A stretch of DNA of 64,000 nt from CATQHD01 sp965202675 (GTDB lineage: Bacteria > Actinomycetota > Acidimicrobiia > Spongiisociales > Spongiisociaceae), in the NCBI GenBank assembly GCA_965202675.1, contig OZ241842.1, positions 2,046,001-2,110,000 on the forward strand, read 5' to 3'. This document shows, one piece after another, positions 33,338 to 43,215 of the stretch; the stretch's first letter is position 1, and every line of letters begins with the position of its first letter. Below the pieces are notes generated by a model that was not told where the DNA came from, made no database searches, and saw nothing but the letters and a program-made list of their open reading frames with translations. The translations under genes were made by a program, and so were the position numbers.

Positions 33338-33367
33338 CGGCGGCGGCCCCGATCGGGGCCGCCGCCG
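33338..33367 (-). terminator. Terminator downstream of glutamine synthetase
   Basis: A perfect 30-bp palindrome (CGGCGGCGGCCCC-GATC-GGGGCCGCCGCCG) starts 39 bases past the end of the glnA-type gene on the minus strand. Read on that strand it is followed by GGTTTTGC, a short T-run. It also lies about 115 bases after the plus-strand gene at 32592, so it may serve both. Confidence 0.8.
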
Positions 33368-33406
33368 ATTCTGTTCCGAGATTCGTGCAGGGGCGCCTGC
33401 CCTCGA

Positions 33407-34405
33407 TCAGGCGCCGCAGATGGTCTCGACCATCAACCTGGTCACGATGTAGGGGTCGCAGTTGGCGTTGGGCCGCCGGTCTTCCAGGTAACCCATGCCG
33501 TCCCTTTCCACCTGCCACGGGATGCGTATCGAGGCGCCCCGGTCCGAGACCGCATAGCTGAACGTGTCGTAGCGTTGCGTCTCATGCGCACCGGTGAGCC
33601 GGTTCTCGATGCCGTGTCCGTAGTTGGCGATGTGGAGGTCCTTTTTGGCGCCGAGCGCCTCGCAGGCGGCGATGATGGCGTCGTAGCCGCCCGGCTCCCG
33701 CATCTCCTTGGTCGAGAAGTTGGTGTGGCAGCCGGCGCCGTTCCAGTCTCCCGTCATGGGCTTGGCGTCCAGAGAGGCGGTCAGGCCGTGGTCCTCGGAG
33801 ATGCGGTCCAGCAGCCAGCGCGCGATCACCAGCTGGTCGGCCATCTCTACGGTCGGCAGCGGGCCGATCTGGAACTCCCACTGGCCGCACATGACCTCGG
33901 CGTTGGTGCCGGAGATGAGCAGCCCGGCGTCGATGCAGGCCTGGCTGTGGGCGTCGACCACCTCGCGTCCGTAAGCCCGGTCGGCGCCCACCCCGCAGTA
34001 GTAGGGGCCCTGGGGCCTGGGGTATCCGCTCTTGGGGAAGCCGTGCGGGTAGCCGTCGTGGAGGAACGTGTATTCCTGCTCCATCCCGAACCAGCACTCG
34101 TACTCGGCGTACTTCTCCTCGGCGGCCGCGCACGCCGCCCGGTGGTTGGTGGTGTGCGGCGTCATGTCAGAGTTGAGGCACTCGGAGAGCACCAGAATGT
34201 CGTTTCCGCCCCGGATGGGGTCCGGAACGGTCTTCACCGGCCTGAGCACGACGTCGGAGTCGTCGCCGGGCGCTTGCATGGTGCTCGACCCGTCGAAGCC
34301 CCAGATGCCGGGCTCCTTGCCCATCTCCAGAATCATGGTCTTCGACCGCAGCATCGGGGTGGGCGGCGTTCCATCCACCCAGATGTACATTGCTCTATAA
34401 AGCAT
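33407..34405 (-). CDS. glnII: Glutamine synthetase type II (eukaryotic-like)
   Basis: This 332-aa enzyme joins ammonia to glutamate with ATP. Its length and motifs are those of GSII, not the 470-residue bacterial GSI. Visible are 'WGFDGSSTMQAPGDDSD' (about residues 35-51), 'RHL-less' substrate blocks 'ECWFGMEQEYTFL' with metal-binding glutamates, 'GTNAEVMCGQWEFQIG' and 'MTGDWNGAGCHTNFST'. 'ENRLTGAHET' and 'NANCDPYIVTRLMVET' follow. GSII lacks the GSI adenylylation tyrosine loop, so control is probably transcriptional. An AGGAGG ribosome site precedes the ATG. The gene is alone and ends at a terminator. Confidence 0.94.
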   Translation of the reverse strand: MLYRAMYIWVDGTPPTPMLRSKTMILEMGKEPGIWGFDGSSTMQAPGDDSDVVLRPVKTVPDPIRGGNDILVLSECLNSDMTPHTTNHRAACAAAEEKYAEYECWFGMEQEYTFLHDGYPHGFPKSGYPRPQGPYYCGVGADRAYGREVVDAHSQACIDAGLLISGTNAEVMCGQWEFQIGPLPTVEMADQLVIARWLLDRISEDHGLTASLDAKPMTGDWNGAGCHTNFSTKEMREPGGYDAIIAACEALGAKKDLHIANYGHGIENRLTGAHETQRYDTFSYAVSDRGASIRIPWQVERDGMGYLEDRRPNANCDPYIVTRLMVETICGA

Positions 34406-34489
34406 TGGGCTCCCTCCTAACGAGATGTCCCTGTTCCGTATGTGTACGCGCCGGTGCGTCGCGATTCCGGCCCGCGCCCCTATGATACC

Positions 34490-34506
34490 AGGACTTGCCG
34501 AGTCCT
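34490..34506. promoter_or_regulatory. Inverted repeat in the glutamine synthetase promoter region
   Basis: AGGACT (34490-34495), five bases, AGTCCT (34501-34506) form a 6+6 palindrome. It sits beside a minus-strand TATCAT box (34482-34487), which would serve as the -10 element for the gene starting at 34405. An operator for nitrogen control is possible; the regulator is unknown. Confidence 0.35.
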
Positions 34507-34529
34507 CATATCCCGGCGGCCGGGCAAAT

Positions 34530-35093
34530 CTAGGACGGCTTGACCGCTTCCAGCAAGATGTCGATGGCTGTGCGCACTGCGCCGTCCTCCCCTTCCACCT
34601 CCCGGTACCGTTTCTCGTTGGTTCTGATATCGAGGGCGGCGAAATCTTCGGCCAGGCCGGCTTCGTCGAACAGCACCTCCGGGTAGGGCGGGCCCCCCGC
34701 CCCGTGTTCCAGGTTGTCGGCGTGATGGGCGATCAGAAAGACCTCTCCTCCGGGGGCGAGGGCGGCAGCCGCCTTGGCGTGGACGGTCCGGCGGGCGGCG
34801 GGCGGCAGCTGGAGGTAGGACAGCACCACCAGGCCGCAGGCTTCAGGCGGCGGGGTCCACTCGCCGGCCAGGTCCGCCAAGGTGAACTCGACCTGCACTC
34901 CCTGCTCGGCGGCCAGCCGGCGGGACTGGTCTACGCCCACCTCGGACTGGTCGACGCCGGTTACGGTGTGGCCCTGTTTGGCCAGCCACACCGCATTGCG
35001 CCCTTGTCCGCAACCCAGGTCCAGCACCCGCCGGGGGCTCAGGCCGGCGGCGAATTCGGCCAGGAAACGGTTGGGTTCGGTGCCCCACACCAT
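34530..35093 (-). CDS. SAM-dependent methyltransferase, class I (start uncertain)
   Basis: This protein of at least 187 aa has motif I 'RVLDLGCGQGRNAVWLAKQG' at residues 22-41, an acidic motif II 'TVTGVDQSEVG', and motif IV 'CGLVVLSYLQLPP'. It resembles tellurite-resistance/thiopurine-type small methyltransferases. The ATG at 35093 gives 'VWGTEPNRFLAEF', but family members carry about 15 more residues. The upstream frame indeed encodes 'ASWNERYSTRG' without any usable start codon. An ATG at about 35145 lies in another frame and would join after a one-base shift in a C-run. Either a frameshift or a shortened start is possible. Substrate unknown. Confidence 0.7.
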   Translation of the reverse strand: MVWGTEPNRFLAEFAAGLSPRRVLDLGCGQGRNAVWLAKQGHTVTGVDQSEVGVDQSRRLAAEQGVQVEFTLADLAGEWTPPPEACGLVVLSYLQLPPAARRTVHAKAAAALAPGGEVFLIAHHADNLEHGAGGPPYPEVLFDEAGLAEDFAALDIRTNEKRYREVEGEDGAVRTAIDILLEAVKPS

Positions 35094-35206
35094 CCCCCGG
35101 GTGGAATAACGCTCGTTCCAGGAGGCGGGGGTTCCGCTCTCATGGCAGGAATCGGAGGGAACGTGCCCCCGCCCCTCGCCCCGGCCCGGCGGTCGGATGG
35201 CGGGTC

Positions 35207-35590
35207 CTATTGCGGCCGGGCGGCCACCACCTCGATCTCGACCGAGAAGCCTCCGGGGAGGGCGGCGGCCTGCACCGCCGAGCGGGCCGGAGGTTTGCCG
35301 TCGAAATACTCGGCGTAGACCTCGTTGACCGTCGGGTAGTCGGCGATGTCCGCCATGAAGATGGTGGTCTTGACGATGTGCTCGTAGCCGAGCCCAACAT
35401 CGGCGAGCAGGCCGCCGATGTTGTCCATGACCCGGCGGGTCTGCAGGGCAACGGGGCCGTCGCAGCGCCCTCCGCCGGGCTCCAGTGCCACTTGGCCGGA
35501 CAGGAACACCAGCCCTCCTGCTTCGACGGCCGGAGAGTAGGGCCCGAGGGCGGCGGGTGCGCTGGGGGTTTCGAGGATTCGCTTGGTCAT
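35207..35590 (-). CDS. RidA-family enamine/imine deaminase
   Basis: This 127-aa protein of the YjgF/YER057c/UK114 family hydrolyses reactive enamine/imine intermediates released by PLP enzymes. It shows 'APAALGPYSPAVEAGGLVFL' at residues 11-30, 'SGQVALEPGG', 'TTIFMADIADYPTVNEVYAEYF' and, at the C-terminus, 'GGFSVEIEVVAARP'. The arginine that salt-bridges the substrate carboxylate is present in 'PPARSAVQAAALP'. Length fits the family. It may form a unit with the downstream methyltransferase gene on the same strand. Confidence 0.9.
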   Translation of the reverse strand: MTKRILETPSAPAALGPYSPAVEAGGLVFLSGQVALEPGGGRCDGPVALQTRRVMDNIGGLLADVGLGYEHIVKTTIFMADIADYPTVNEVYAEYFDGKPPARSAVQAAALPGGFSVEIEVVAARPQ

Positions 35591-35618
35591 GGCATCTCCC
35601 GGGAAAGAGGAAGGCGGA

Positions 35619-35981
35619 TCAGCTGAAGCTGTTGCCGCACCCGCAGGACCGGCTTACGTTGGGGTTGTTGATGGCGAACCCGGCGCCCATCAGGCCGTCC
35701 TGGTAGTCGAGCACCGACCCGCGCAGCAGCTCCGCGCTCTGGTTGTCTACCACCACCCCCACCCCGTCGAAATCTTCCGTGGTGTCGCCGGGGCCTACCT
35801 CGGAGTCGAAGTACATCTCGTAGGAGAACCCCGAGCATCCCCCCGGCCGCACCGCCATCCGCAGGGCCAGCGAAGGATCATCCTCGGAAACGAGCAGTTG
35901 GCGGATCTTGTCGACCGCGCCGGGAGTGAGGGTGACCGCCCGCGCCGGCGTCCGGGTGGTGATCTGGACGAGCTGTTCCAT
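35619..35981 (-). CDS. A-type Fe-S carrier (IscA/ErpA/HesB family)
   Basis: This 120-aa carrier delivers iron-sulfur clusters to apo-proteins. The three conserved cysteines are in 'VRPGGCSGFSYEMYFD' (about residue 49) and 'SRSCGCGNSFS' at the end. 'TLTPGAVDKIRQLLVSE' is the usual N-terminal helix. The ATG at 35981 has a GGAGGG ribosome site. It diverges from the Mrp-type Fe-S carrier gene 130 bases away, so two cluster-transfer factors share a promoter region. Confidence 0.92.
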   Translation of the reverse strand: MEQLVQITTRTPARAVTLTPGAVDKIRQLLVSEDDPSLALRMAVRPGGCSGFSYEMYFDSEVGPGDTTEDFDGVGVVVDNQSAELLRGSVLDYQDGLMGAGFAINNPNVSRSCGCGNSFS

Positions 35982-36113
35982 TCGATCCCTCCGTTCGGCT
36001 TGCTGCTCCGTGCGGGCCTGCGCCGCCCGCCGTATCGTAGACCGGATCACCATATCATACCGCGCGGCCTGCGATAAGGTTGGATGCGTCCACTCCCCCG
36101 GCGGCCCGGAGCC

Positions 36114-37268
36114 ATGGTAGAGATGCTTACCGAAGAACGGATTATCGAGTCCCTGCGGGGCGTGTTCGATCCGGAGCTGGGGTCGAACGTGGTCGATCTC
36201 GGCATGGTGCGCGAGGTGTCGATCGAGGGGGGGAAGGCAACCATCGGGCTGGCCCTGACCATTGCCGAATGCCCGCTGCGGTCCCAGATCGAGAACGATG
36301 TGAAGCGCAAGGTCACGGCCCTTCCGGGGGTGGACGAGGCGGCGGTCGAGACCCGGGCGATGACCAGGAAACAGCGGGCCGAGCTGATGAACGCCGCGCG
36401 CCGCCGGGCGCGTGAGAACGCCCGGCCCACCCGGGTGCCGCCCACCGCCAGGGCCATCGCGGTGGGGAGCGGAAAGGGCGGGGTGGGCAAGAGCTCGGTG
36501 TCGGTCAATCTGGCCCTGGCCGTCAGCCGGCTCGGATATCGGGTGGGGCTGCTCGACGCCGATATCTGGGGTTTCTCGATACCGAGGATGCTGGGGGCGG
36601 CGGCCCGGATCGAGGCGGACGCCGACACGCGGCTCATGCAGCCGGTGCGCGTCCACGGAATCGAGGCGGTCTCGACCGGACTGATCGTGGAATCCGAGGA
36701 GACCGCCCTCATGTGGCGCGGCCTCGTGCTTTCCAGGGCGCTGGAACAGTTCCTCCAGCAGACGGCGTGGGGGGAGCTCGACTATCTGGTCATCGACATG
36801 CCGCCCGGAACAGGCGACATCCAGATGGCCCTGTCCCGCATGCTCCCCCAGGCGGAGATGGTGGTGGTTACCACCCCGGCCAAGAACGCCCAGAAGGTGG
36901 CCGTCCGGGTGGCCGACATGGCGCGGCGTTCGGCTATGCCGGTGTTGGGGGTCATCGAGAACATGTCCTACTTCGAGGCCCCCGACGGGCAACGCTTCGA
37001 GCTGTTCGGAGCGGGCGGAGGCCGGGAGCTGGCCGAAGCCGTCGGCGTTCCTCTGATCGGGTGCATCCCGCTCGACCCGGCGCTCGGCCGGGGCGGCGAC
37101 GACGGTGAGCCGATCGTTGCCGCCGCCCCGGACGGACCCACCGGCCGGGTGTTCATGGCGGCGGCCCGACGGCTGGTCGAAATGGTGCCCCCCGCCGCCG
37201 CCGAGACCTGCACCGGCCGGATCGCCAAGATACTCGACGACTTGACAGCTGCACCCCTCCCGGTATGA
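36114..37268 (+). CDS. mrp: Mrp/ApbC-family Fe-S cluster carrier ATPase with N-terminal MIP18 domain
   Basis: This 384-aa ATPase loads iron-sulfur clusters. Residues 1-85 are a MIP18/DUF59 domain (DPELGSNVVDLGMVREVSI; IAECPLRSQIENDV). The P-loop with the deviant Walker A 'GSGKGGVGKSSVSVNLALA' follows at about residue 122, then 'GLLDADIWGFSIPRMLG' and 'YLVIDMPPGTGDIQMAL'. The usual CxxC near the C-terminus is not obvious; 'GVIENMSYFEAPDGQRFELF' occupies that place without cysteines. The cluster-binding mode may thus differ. ATG at 36114 follows a CGGAG ribosome site; ATG at 36084 is an alternative. Confidence 0.9.
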   Translation: MVEMLTEERIIESLRGVFDPELGSNVVDLGMVREVSIEGGKATIGLALTIAECPLRSQIENDVKRKVTALPGVDEAAVETRAMTRKQRAELMNAARRRARENARPTRVPPTARAIAVGSGKGGVGKSSVSVNLALAVSRLGYRVGLLDADIWGFSIPRMLGAAARIEADADTRLMQPVRVHGIEAVSTGLIVESEETALMWRGLVLSRALEQFLQQTAWGELDYLVIDMPPGTGDIQMALSRMLPQAEMVVVTTPAKNAQKVAVRVADMARRSAMPVLGVIENMSYFEAPDGQRFELFGAGGGRELAEAVGVPLIGCIPLDPALGRGGDDGEPIVAAAPDGPTGRVFMAAARRLVEMVPPAAAETCTGRIAKILDDLTAAPLPV

Positions 37269-37318
37269 CGCCCGAGTCCTATCCTGTCGGATCGACGAAC
37301 AAGTCAACCCGCAGAGGG

Positions 37319-38572
37319 TTACTCATCGATCAACCCCCGCATAACCAGCTCTTCGAATAGGCCGTCTTCTCTGTCGCTCGTGAGGGCTTTCACGATCTCG
37401 GTGTTCTCGAACAGTGGTCCGCAGCCGGAAAATGGTCGGATCTCTGTTTGTCGGTCGGTGCTGTGAAAGGTGAACAGACCGATGTCTCCGTTCGACCGCG
37501 ACCTGGCCTCCTTGAGAACCGCCCCGCAGAAGAGGGGTGAGTGGGTGGTAATGAACAGCTGACGATCCTTCTCCGTTGCGAGCGCTGCCAACATCCGGGC
37601 TATCAGCTCTATTCTCCTCGGATGCACCCCGTTCTCGGGTTCCTCGAATGCCAGCAGTGATCCGCTCCATGGGTTGACCGCAATGGCGCACAATGCGATC
37701 AGGCGAAGGGTTCCTTCGGAGACGACCCTAGAGGAATAATCGGTGCCGTTTTGCCGTACGAACAGATCTAGAGTTCCTCGGCGTTTATCGAGTTCTACAT
37801 CCAGGGTTTCGATGGTAGGGATAATGGTTCGCACTGTTCGTATGATCTCGTCGAAGTGGGTTGTGTGTTCTGACTTGAGTTTGTAGAGGAAGGGTGAGAT
37901 ATACTCACCGTATACCCCTATATCGTAGATATCCATCGGCGGTCTTGGGAAACGCATCGCTCACCGAGGGTCTAGGTAGTAGGTCCGCCAATCCAGCAAC
38001 TCGTTCCTGACCCGCTCGATATGCGTGTAGGATGGTTGACCCAGCCTCGGATCCGATAAGGTCGCATAATTCTGCCCGAGATTTTCCGAGCGCGGCCTGC
38101 CTCCGCCTTGACGGCGAATTGTCAGGCTGTTTTCTTCTGTTTCTATGGCAGGTTTTCCCCTTTCTCCCCCCTTCTCGGTGAGAGCTGCCAGGTATTCTCT
38201 GCGGTTGGCGAGTGATCCCGCGCCGGTGCTGACCTCGACTGTGATTTCATATCGGTAGAGGTTCCTGCGGGCGCCGGCGCCGTTGTGGGTCGCCAGGTCT
38301 GCTTCGAGTGAGAACTGCGCGGTCGGGGCGGTCAGCAACTCGGCGATCCCGCCGGCGGGCAGCTTGAACATCTCGAACGGATAGCCTCGAATCGGCTCTC
38401 CCAACGCATCGGCCAATGTGCGCTGGGTGCCGATGCGCGACAGCGCCTGGATGGCGTCGAGCAGGTTGCTCTTGCCCACCGCGTTGGGCCCGAAAAGAAC
38501 CGCCAGGCGCGGAAACTCCATCGTCGCATGCCGAAATGACTTGAAATTGCGGACCGTGAGCCGTTGCAGCAT
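37319..38572 (-). pseudogene. AAA_21-type ATPase split by an in-frame TGA
   Basis: The first part (ATG 38572 with an AGGAGA ribosome site) encodes 'LTVRNFKSFRHATMEFPRL' and Walker A 'FGPNAVGKSNLLDAIQALSR', and stops at TGA 37961-37963 after 'DWRTYYLDPR'. The same frame continues at once ('AMRFPRPPMDIYDIGVYGEY') through the ABC-like signature 'SEGTLRLIALC', Walker B 'LLAFEEPENGVHP' and the H-loop 'ITTHSPLF' to 37319. One nonsense change therefore separates the two ATPase halves. A separate restart at ATG 37957 could give a free C-terminal half. Relatives act in defence or overcoming-lysogenisation-like systems. No nuclease partner is adjacent. G+C looks lower than the neighbours. Confidence 0.8.
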
Positions 38573-38657
38573 GTTTTCTCTCCTGCACACCCAGATTAAC
38601 CGTCCGCCGCGGGACCGGTCGTGTCAGCGGCCAAAAGCGGCCACCGGATCGGTTCGA

Positions 38658-39047
38658 TCAGTAGTCGATGTCGAGGGCGGAGACCGCATCGGCGAGAAAA
38701 CCCAGCGCCGACTGGTGCGATATGAGCATGGCCAGGTTGCCGGACACCTTCAGCCTGCCGCTGAAGAATGCGTTCTGGAGGGGCATCTCTCCTTTGGAGA
38801 CGGCGGCGGCGGTGTTGTAGTTGGTGGTTACCGTCACGTCCGGCTTTCTGAGGGCGCCTATCTCCAACACCGCCGCGCCGTTGTTCACCTTGACGTAGTA
38901 GTCCACTTCGCCGCCCTCCGGGGTGTCCGCCACCTTGAACTGCACCGACACCGCCGCGCCTTCGATGGCCGAGGCGAACCCCGGATGGTACGAAAGGGCG
39001 TTGGTGGCGGCCTGCGCCCATTCGGGGCTGAGAAACCGGGCGCCCAT
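38658..39047 (-). CDS. SCP2 sterol-binding domain protein
   Basis: This 129-aa single-domain protein resembles SCP-2/alkyl-lipid-binding proteins: 'VDYYVKVNNGAAVLEIGALR' at residues 48-67, 'PDVTVTTNYNTAAAVSKGE', then 'AFFSGRLKVSGNLAMLI'. It should form an alpha/beta shell with a hydrophobic tunnel for a lipid or acyl-CoA. It is alone on the minus strand between the broken ATPase and sdhB. Ligand unknown. Confidence 0.82.
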   Translation of the reverse strand: MGARFLSPEWAQAATNALSYHPGFASAIEGAAVSVQFKVADTPEGGEVDYYVKVNNGAAVLEIGALRKPDVTVTTNYNTAAAVSKGEMPLQNAFFSGRLKVSGNLAMLISHQSALGFLADAVSALDIDY

Positions 39048-39166
39048 CGGCGGGACTCCTTTCTCGGATGGGAAGTACGGCTATAAGCTTCCGACCCGCC
39101 CGGCTGTCGAGCGGGAAGTCGGGATGCGGAGCGGCCCCAGGTTACCAACCCGCCGCCCGGATCCCG

Positions 39167-39928
39167 TCAATGCCGCCCGGCCAGCTCGGGGTTGCGGATC
39201 TTGGCCTGCAGGTAATCCCGGTTCATTACGGCGATGTTGTCCAGGGAGATGTTCTTGGGGCAGGCCGCCTCGCACTCGCCGTGGCTGGTGCAAGAGCCGA
39301 AATACTCCTCCATGGTCTCCACCATCTGCTCCACCCTCCGCCACCGTTCGGGCCGGCCCTGGGGCAGCAGGTTGAGGTGCACCACCTTGGCGGCGGTGAA
39401 CAGGTGGGCGGCGCTGTTGGGGCAGGCCGCCGCGCACGCCCCGCATCCGATGCAGGCGGCGGCGTCCATGGCCGCGTCGGAGGCTTCCTTCGGCACCGGG
39501 ATCAGGTTGGCTTCGGGCGCCGATCCGGTCGGGGCGCTGATGTAGCCGCCCGCCTCGATGATGCGGTCGAAAGGGCTCCGGTCGACCACCAGGTCGCGGA
39601 TGATCGGGAAGGCGGCGGCCCGCCACGGCTCCACCGCGATGGTGTCCCCGTCCGAGAACTCCCGCATGTGCAGCTGGCAGGCGGCGGCGCCCGCCCGCGG
39701 TCCGTGGGCGCGCCCGTCGATCATCATGCCGCACGAACCGCAGATACCCTCCCGGCAGTCGTGGTCGAAGGCGATCGGCGTCCGGCCTTCGGCGGTCAGC
39801 TGCTCGTTGACCAGGTCCAGCAGCTCGAGAAAGGACATGTCGGGGCTGACCCCGGCCGCCTGGTAGGTCTCGAACCGGCCCTCGGCGTCGGGGCCGCTCT
39901 GGCGCCACACCCGCAGTGTCAGATCCAT
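39167..39928 (-). CDS. sdhB: Succinate dehydrogenase iron-sulfur subunit
   Basis: This 253-aa subunit has three clusters. The [2Fe-2S] ligands are in 'DCREGICGSCGMMIDG' (about residues 57-72) and the later 'GAAACQLH'. The [4Fe-4S] site is 'CIGCGACAAACPNSA', and the third motif is 'CTSHGECEAACPKNI'. The 'CGACAAACPNSAAHLFTAAK' form is that of actinobacterial enzymes. The ATG at 39928 is 25 bases past the sdhA stop; a longer upstream frame on this strand is not coding. Order sdhC-sdhA-sdhB. Confidence 0.95.
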   Translation of the reverse strand: MDLTLRVWRQSGPDAEGRFETYQAAGVSPDMSFLELLDLVNEQLTAEGRTPIAFDHDCREGICGSCGMMIDGRAHGPRAGAAACQLHMREFSDGDTIAVEPWRAAAFPIIRDLVVDRSPFDRIIEAGGYISAPTGSAPEANLIPVPKEASDAAMDAAACIGCGACAAACPNSAAHLFTAAKVVHLNLLPQGRPERWRRVEQMVETMEEYFGSCTSHGECEAACPKNISLDNIAVMNRDYLQAKIRNPELAGRH

Positions 39929-39953
39929 CAGCGCCTCCTTCTCCGTAACTGCA

Positions 39954-41876
<1,923 letters not shown>

Positions 41877-41885
41877 CCCTTCCCG

Positions 41886-42620
41886 CTAGCGGATGACACC
41901 GAAGGCCGCGCCCAGCGGGACGGAGAGGAACCCCGCTGCCACCACGGCGGCGAAGACGGAAGCGAATATCCGGCGGAACCGGTTGAAGCGGGGGTTGTTG
42001 ACGCCGATGCTCTGGAAGAGGCTCCAGGCTCCGTGCCAGATGTGGAAGGCGAGCGCCCCCTGGGCGGCCGTGTAGAGGATCCACACCGGCCAGCGGCTGA
42101 GGCTGGACACCAGGTTGTGATACACCTCCCCGCGCCGGAAATCCGGGTTGACGGCTTCCACCCCCCAGGTCAGGTCCGCCAGATGCCACAGCAGGAACAG
42201 GAGGACGATGACGCCGCTCCACCGCATCGTGCGGCTGGCGTAGCCGGCGGCCAGGTAGTCGCGGGGGGACTGGTATTTGGCGCCCCGAGCCGCCTTGTTG
42301 CTGCGGGTGAGCGCCCAGGCGGCATGAATGTGCACGAGGAAGGCGGCGGTGAGGGGCAGGCGGAAGAAAACCCAGAGCACCATGGTGCGGGGTAACAGCG
42401 GCTCGCCCAGGTCGCGCAGGCCCTCGGCGTACTCGTCGATCCGATACACCCCGCCGTGGGCGCCCTCGAATGCGTGGAGGTTTCCGATCATGTGGCCCAG
42501 CACGAAAGCCAGCAGCACCACGCCGCTGATCGCCATGGCGTACTTCTTGCCGGTGTCGGTGCGGTAGAGGCCGCCGATCCGAGCCGTCCTCGTGGTCCGC
42601 TCCCGGGTGGTGTTAGCCAT
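41886..42620 (-). CDS. sdhC: Succinate dehydrogenase cytochrome b558-type membrane subunit
   Basis: This 244-aa membrane anchor has five predicted helices, for example 'YAMAISGVVLLAFVLGHMIG' (about residues 27-46), and heme-ligand histidines such as in 'FLVHIHAAWAL', 'VLLFLLWHLADL' and 'AFHIWHGAWSLFQ'. The single fused anchor without sdhD marks the B-type complex, which normally reduces menaquinone. A TAGGAT box ends 6 bases before the ATG, so the transcript may be leaderless. Confidence 0.92.
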   Translation of the reverse strand: MANTTRERTTRTARIGGLYRTDTGKKYAMAISGVVLLAFVLGHMIGNLHAFEGAHGGVYRIDEYAEGLRDLGEPLLPRTMVLWVFFRLPLTAAFLVHIHAAWALTRSNKAARGAKYQSPRDYLAAGYASRTMRWSGVIVLLFLLWHLADLTWGVEAVNPDFRRGEVYHNLVSSLSRWPVWILYTAAQGALAFHIWHGAWSLFQSIGVNNPRFNRFRRIFASVFAAVVAAGFLSVPLGAAFGVIR

Positions 42621-42848
42621 GCGCCCATCCTACCGCCGCTCCTGTTTCCTCGTCCCCGGCCTCTACTCCCGGACAGCGGGCCGGGGCCCTATCCCGCCGG
42701 AAGCGGCCCGCTGGATAGAGGGTTCCGAGCCAGAGAGATCAGGGGCATGCGCCGCCTTTACCGACCGGCGCAGCCGCCCCTTGTCACCCGCCGGCCTCTT
42801 GAATAACCGCCCTCACCGCATGGAATCTCTCTCGTCTTGCGCCGCGGT

Positions 42849-42877
42849 TTGACAGCCCCCGTATACGGCTCTATTGT
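42849..42877 (+). promoter_or_regulatory. whiB promoter
   Basis: A consensus -35 box TTGACA (42849-42854) and a -10 box TATTGT (42872-42877) are separated by 17 bases. They point at the WhiB gene 38 bases downstream. Confidence 0.8.
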
Positions 42878-42886
42878 TACCCTTGG

Positions 42887-42896
42887 TGTAATTACA
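42887..42896. promoter_or_regulatory. Palindrome TGTAATTACA in the whiB leader
   Basis: A perfect 10-bp palindrome lies just after the expected transcription start and is followed by a partial repeat (TGTAAT at 42901-42906). It is a candidate operator, perhaps for autoregulation. No direct evidence beyond position and symmetry. Confidence 0.4.
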
Positions 42897-42915
42897 ATCG
42901 TGTAATGGAGACGGG

Positions 42916-43215
42916 GTGCACAGGAAACTGATCGAAGCTCTGGCGGTCGAGCCTCTGGGGTGGCAGGACTACGCCAACTGCCGGGGCGCCGATGTCGACA
43001 TCTTCTTTCCCGACCGCGGAGCCTCCACCAGGGTCGCCAAGCAGATCTGCGCGGCCTGCCAGGTGCGGATGGATTGCCTTGAGTACGCGGTGAGGAGAGG
43101 GGAGAAATTCGGCATCTGGGGCGGACTGTCCGAGCGGGAGCGCAGAAAGATCAGGAAGCAACGGGCCGTGGAAGCCGCCGCAAAGGCCGCCATGACGGGT
43201 ACAGTAGGCTGGTGA
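42916..43215 (+). CDS. WhiB-family Fe-S transcription factor
   Basis: This 99-aa regulator carries a redox-sensitive [4Fe-4S] cluster bound by four cysteines in 'ANCRGADVD', then 'QICAACQVRMDCLEYA' (C-x2-C-x5-C). The turn 'FGIWGGLSERERRK' and a basic tail for DNA contact follow. WhiB proteins occur only in actinobacteria and their phages and bind the housekeeping sigma factor. The GTG start at 42916 has GGAG upstream. The stop overlaps the GTG of the next gene, so the two are translationally coupled. The subtype cannot be named safely. Confidence 0.95.
   Translation: MHRKLIEALAVEPLGWQDYANCRGADVDIFFPDRGASTRVAKQICAACQVRMDCLEYAVRRGEKFGIWGGLSERERRKIRKQRAVEAAAKAAMTGTVGW

Noticed and set aside
37961..37963. 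TGA recoding (selenocysteine or tryptophan) in the split ATPase
   Set aside because: TGA ends many other genes in the window, no SECIS-like hairpin stands out directly after it, and the family has no selenocysteine precedent.
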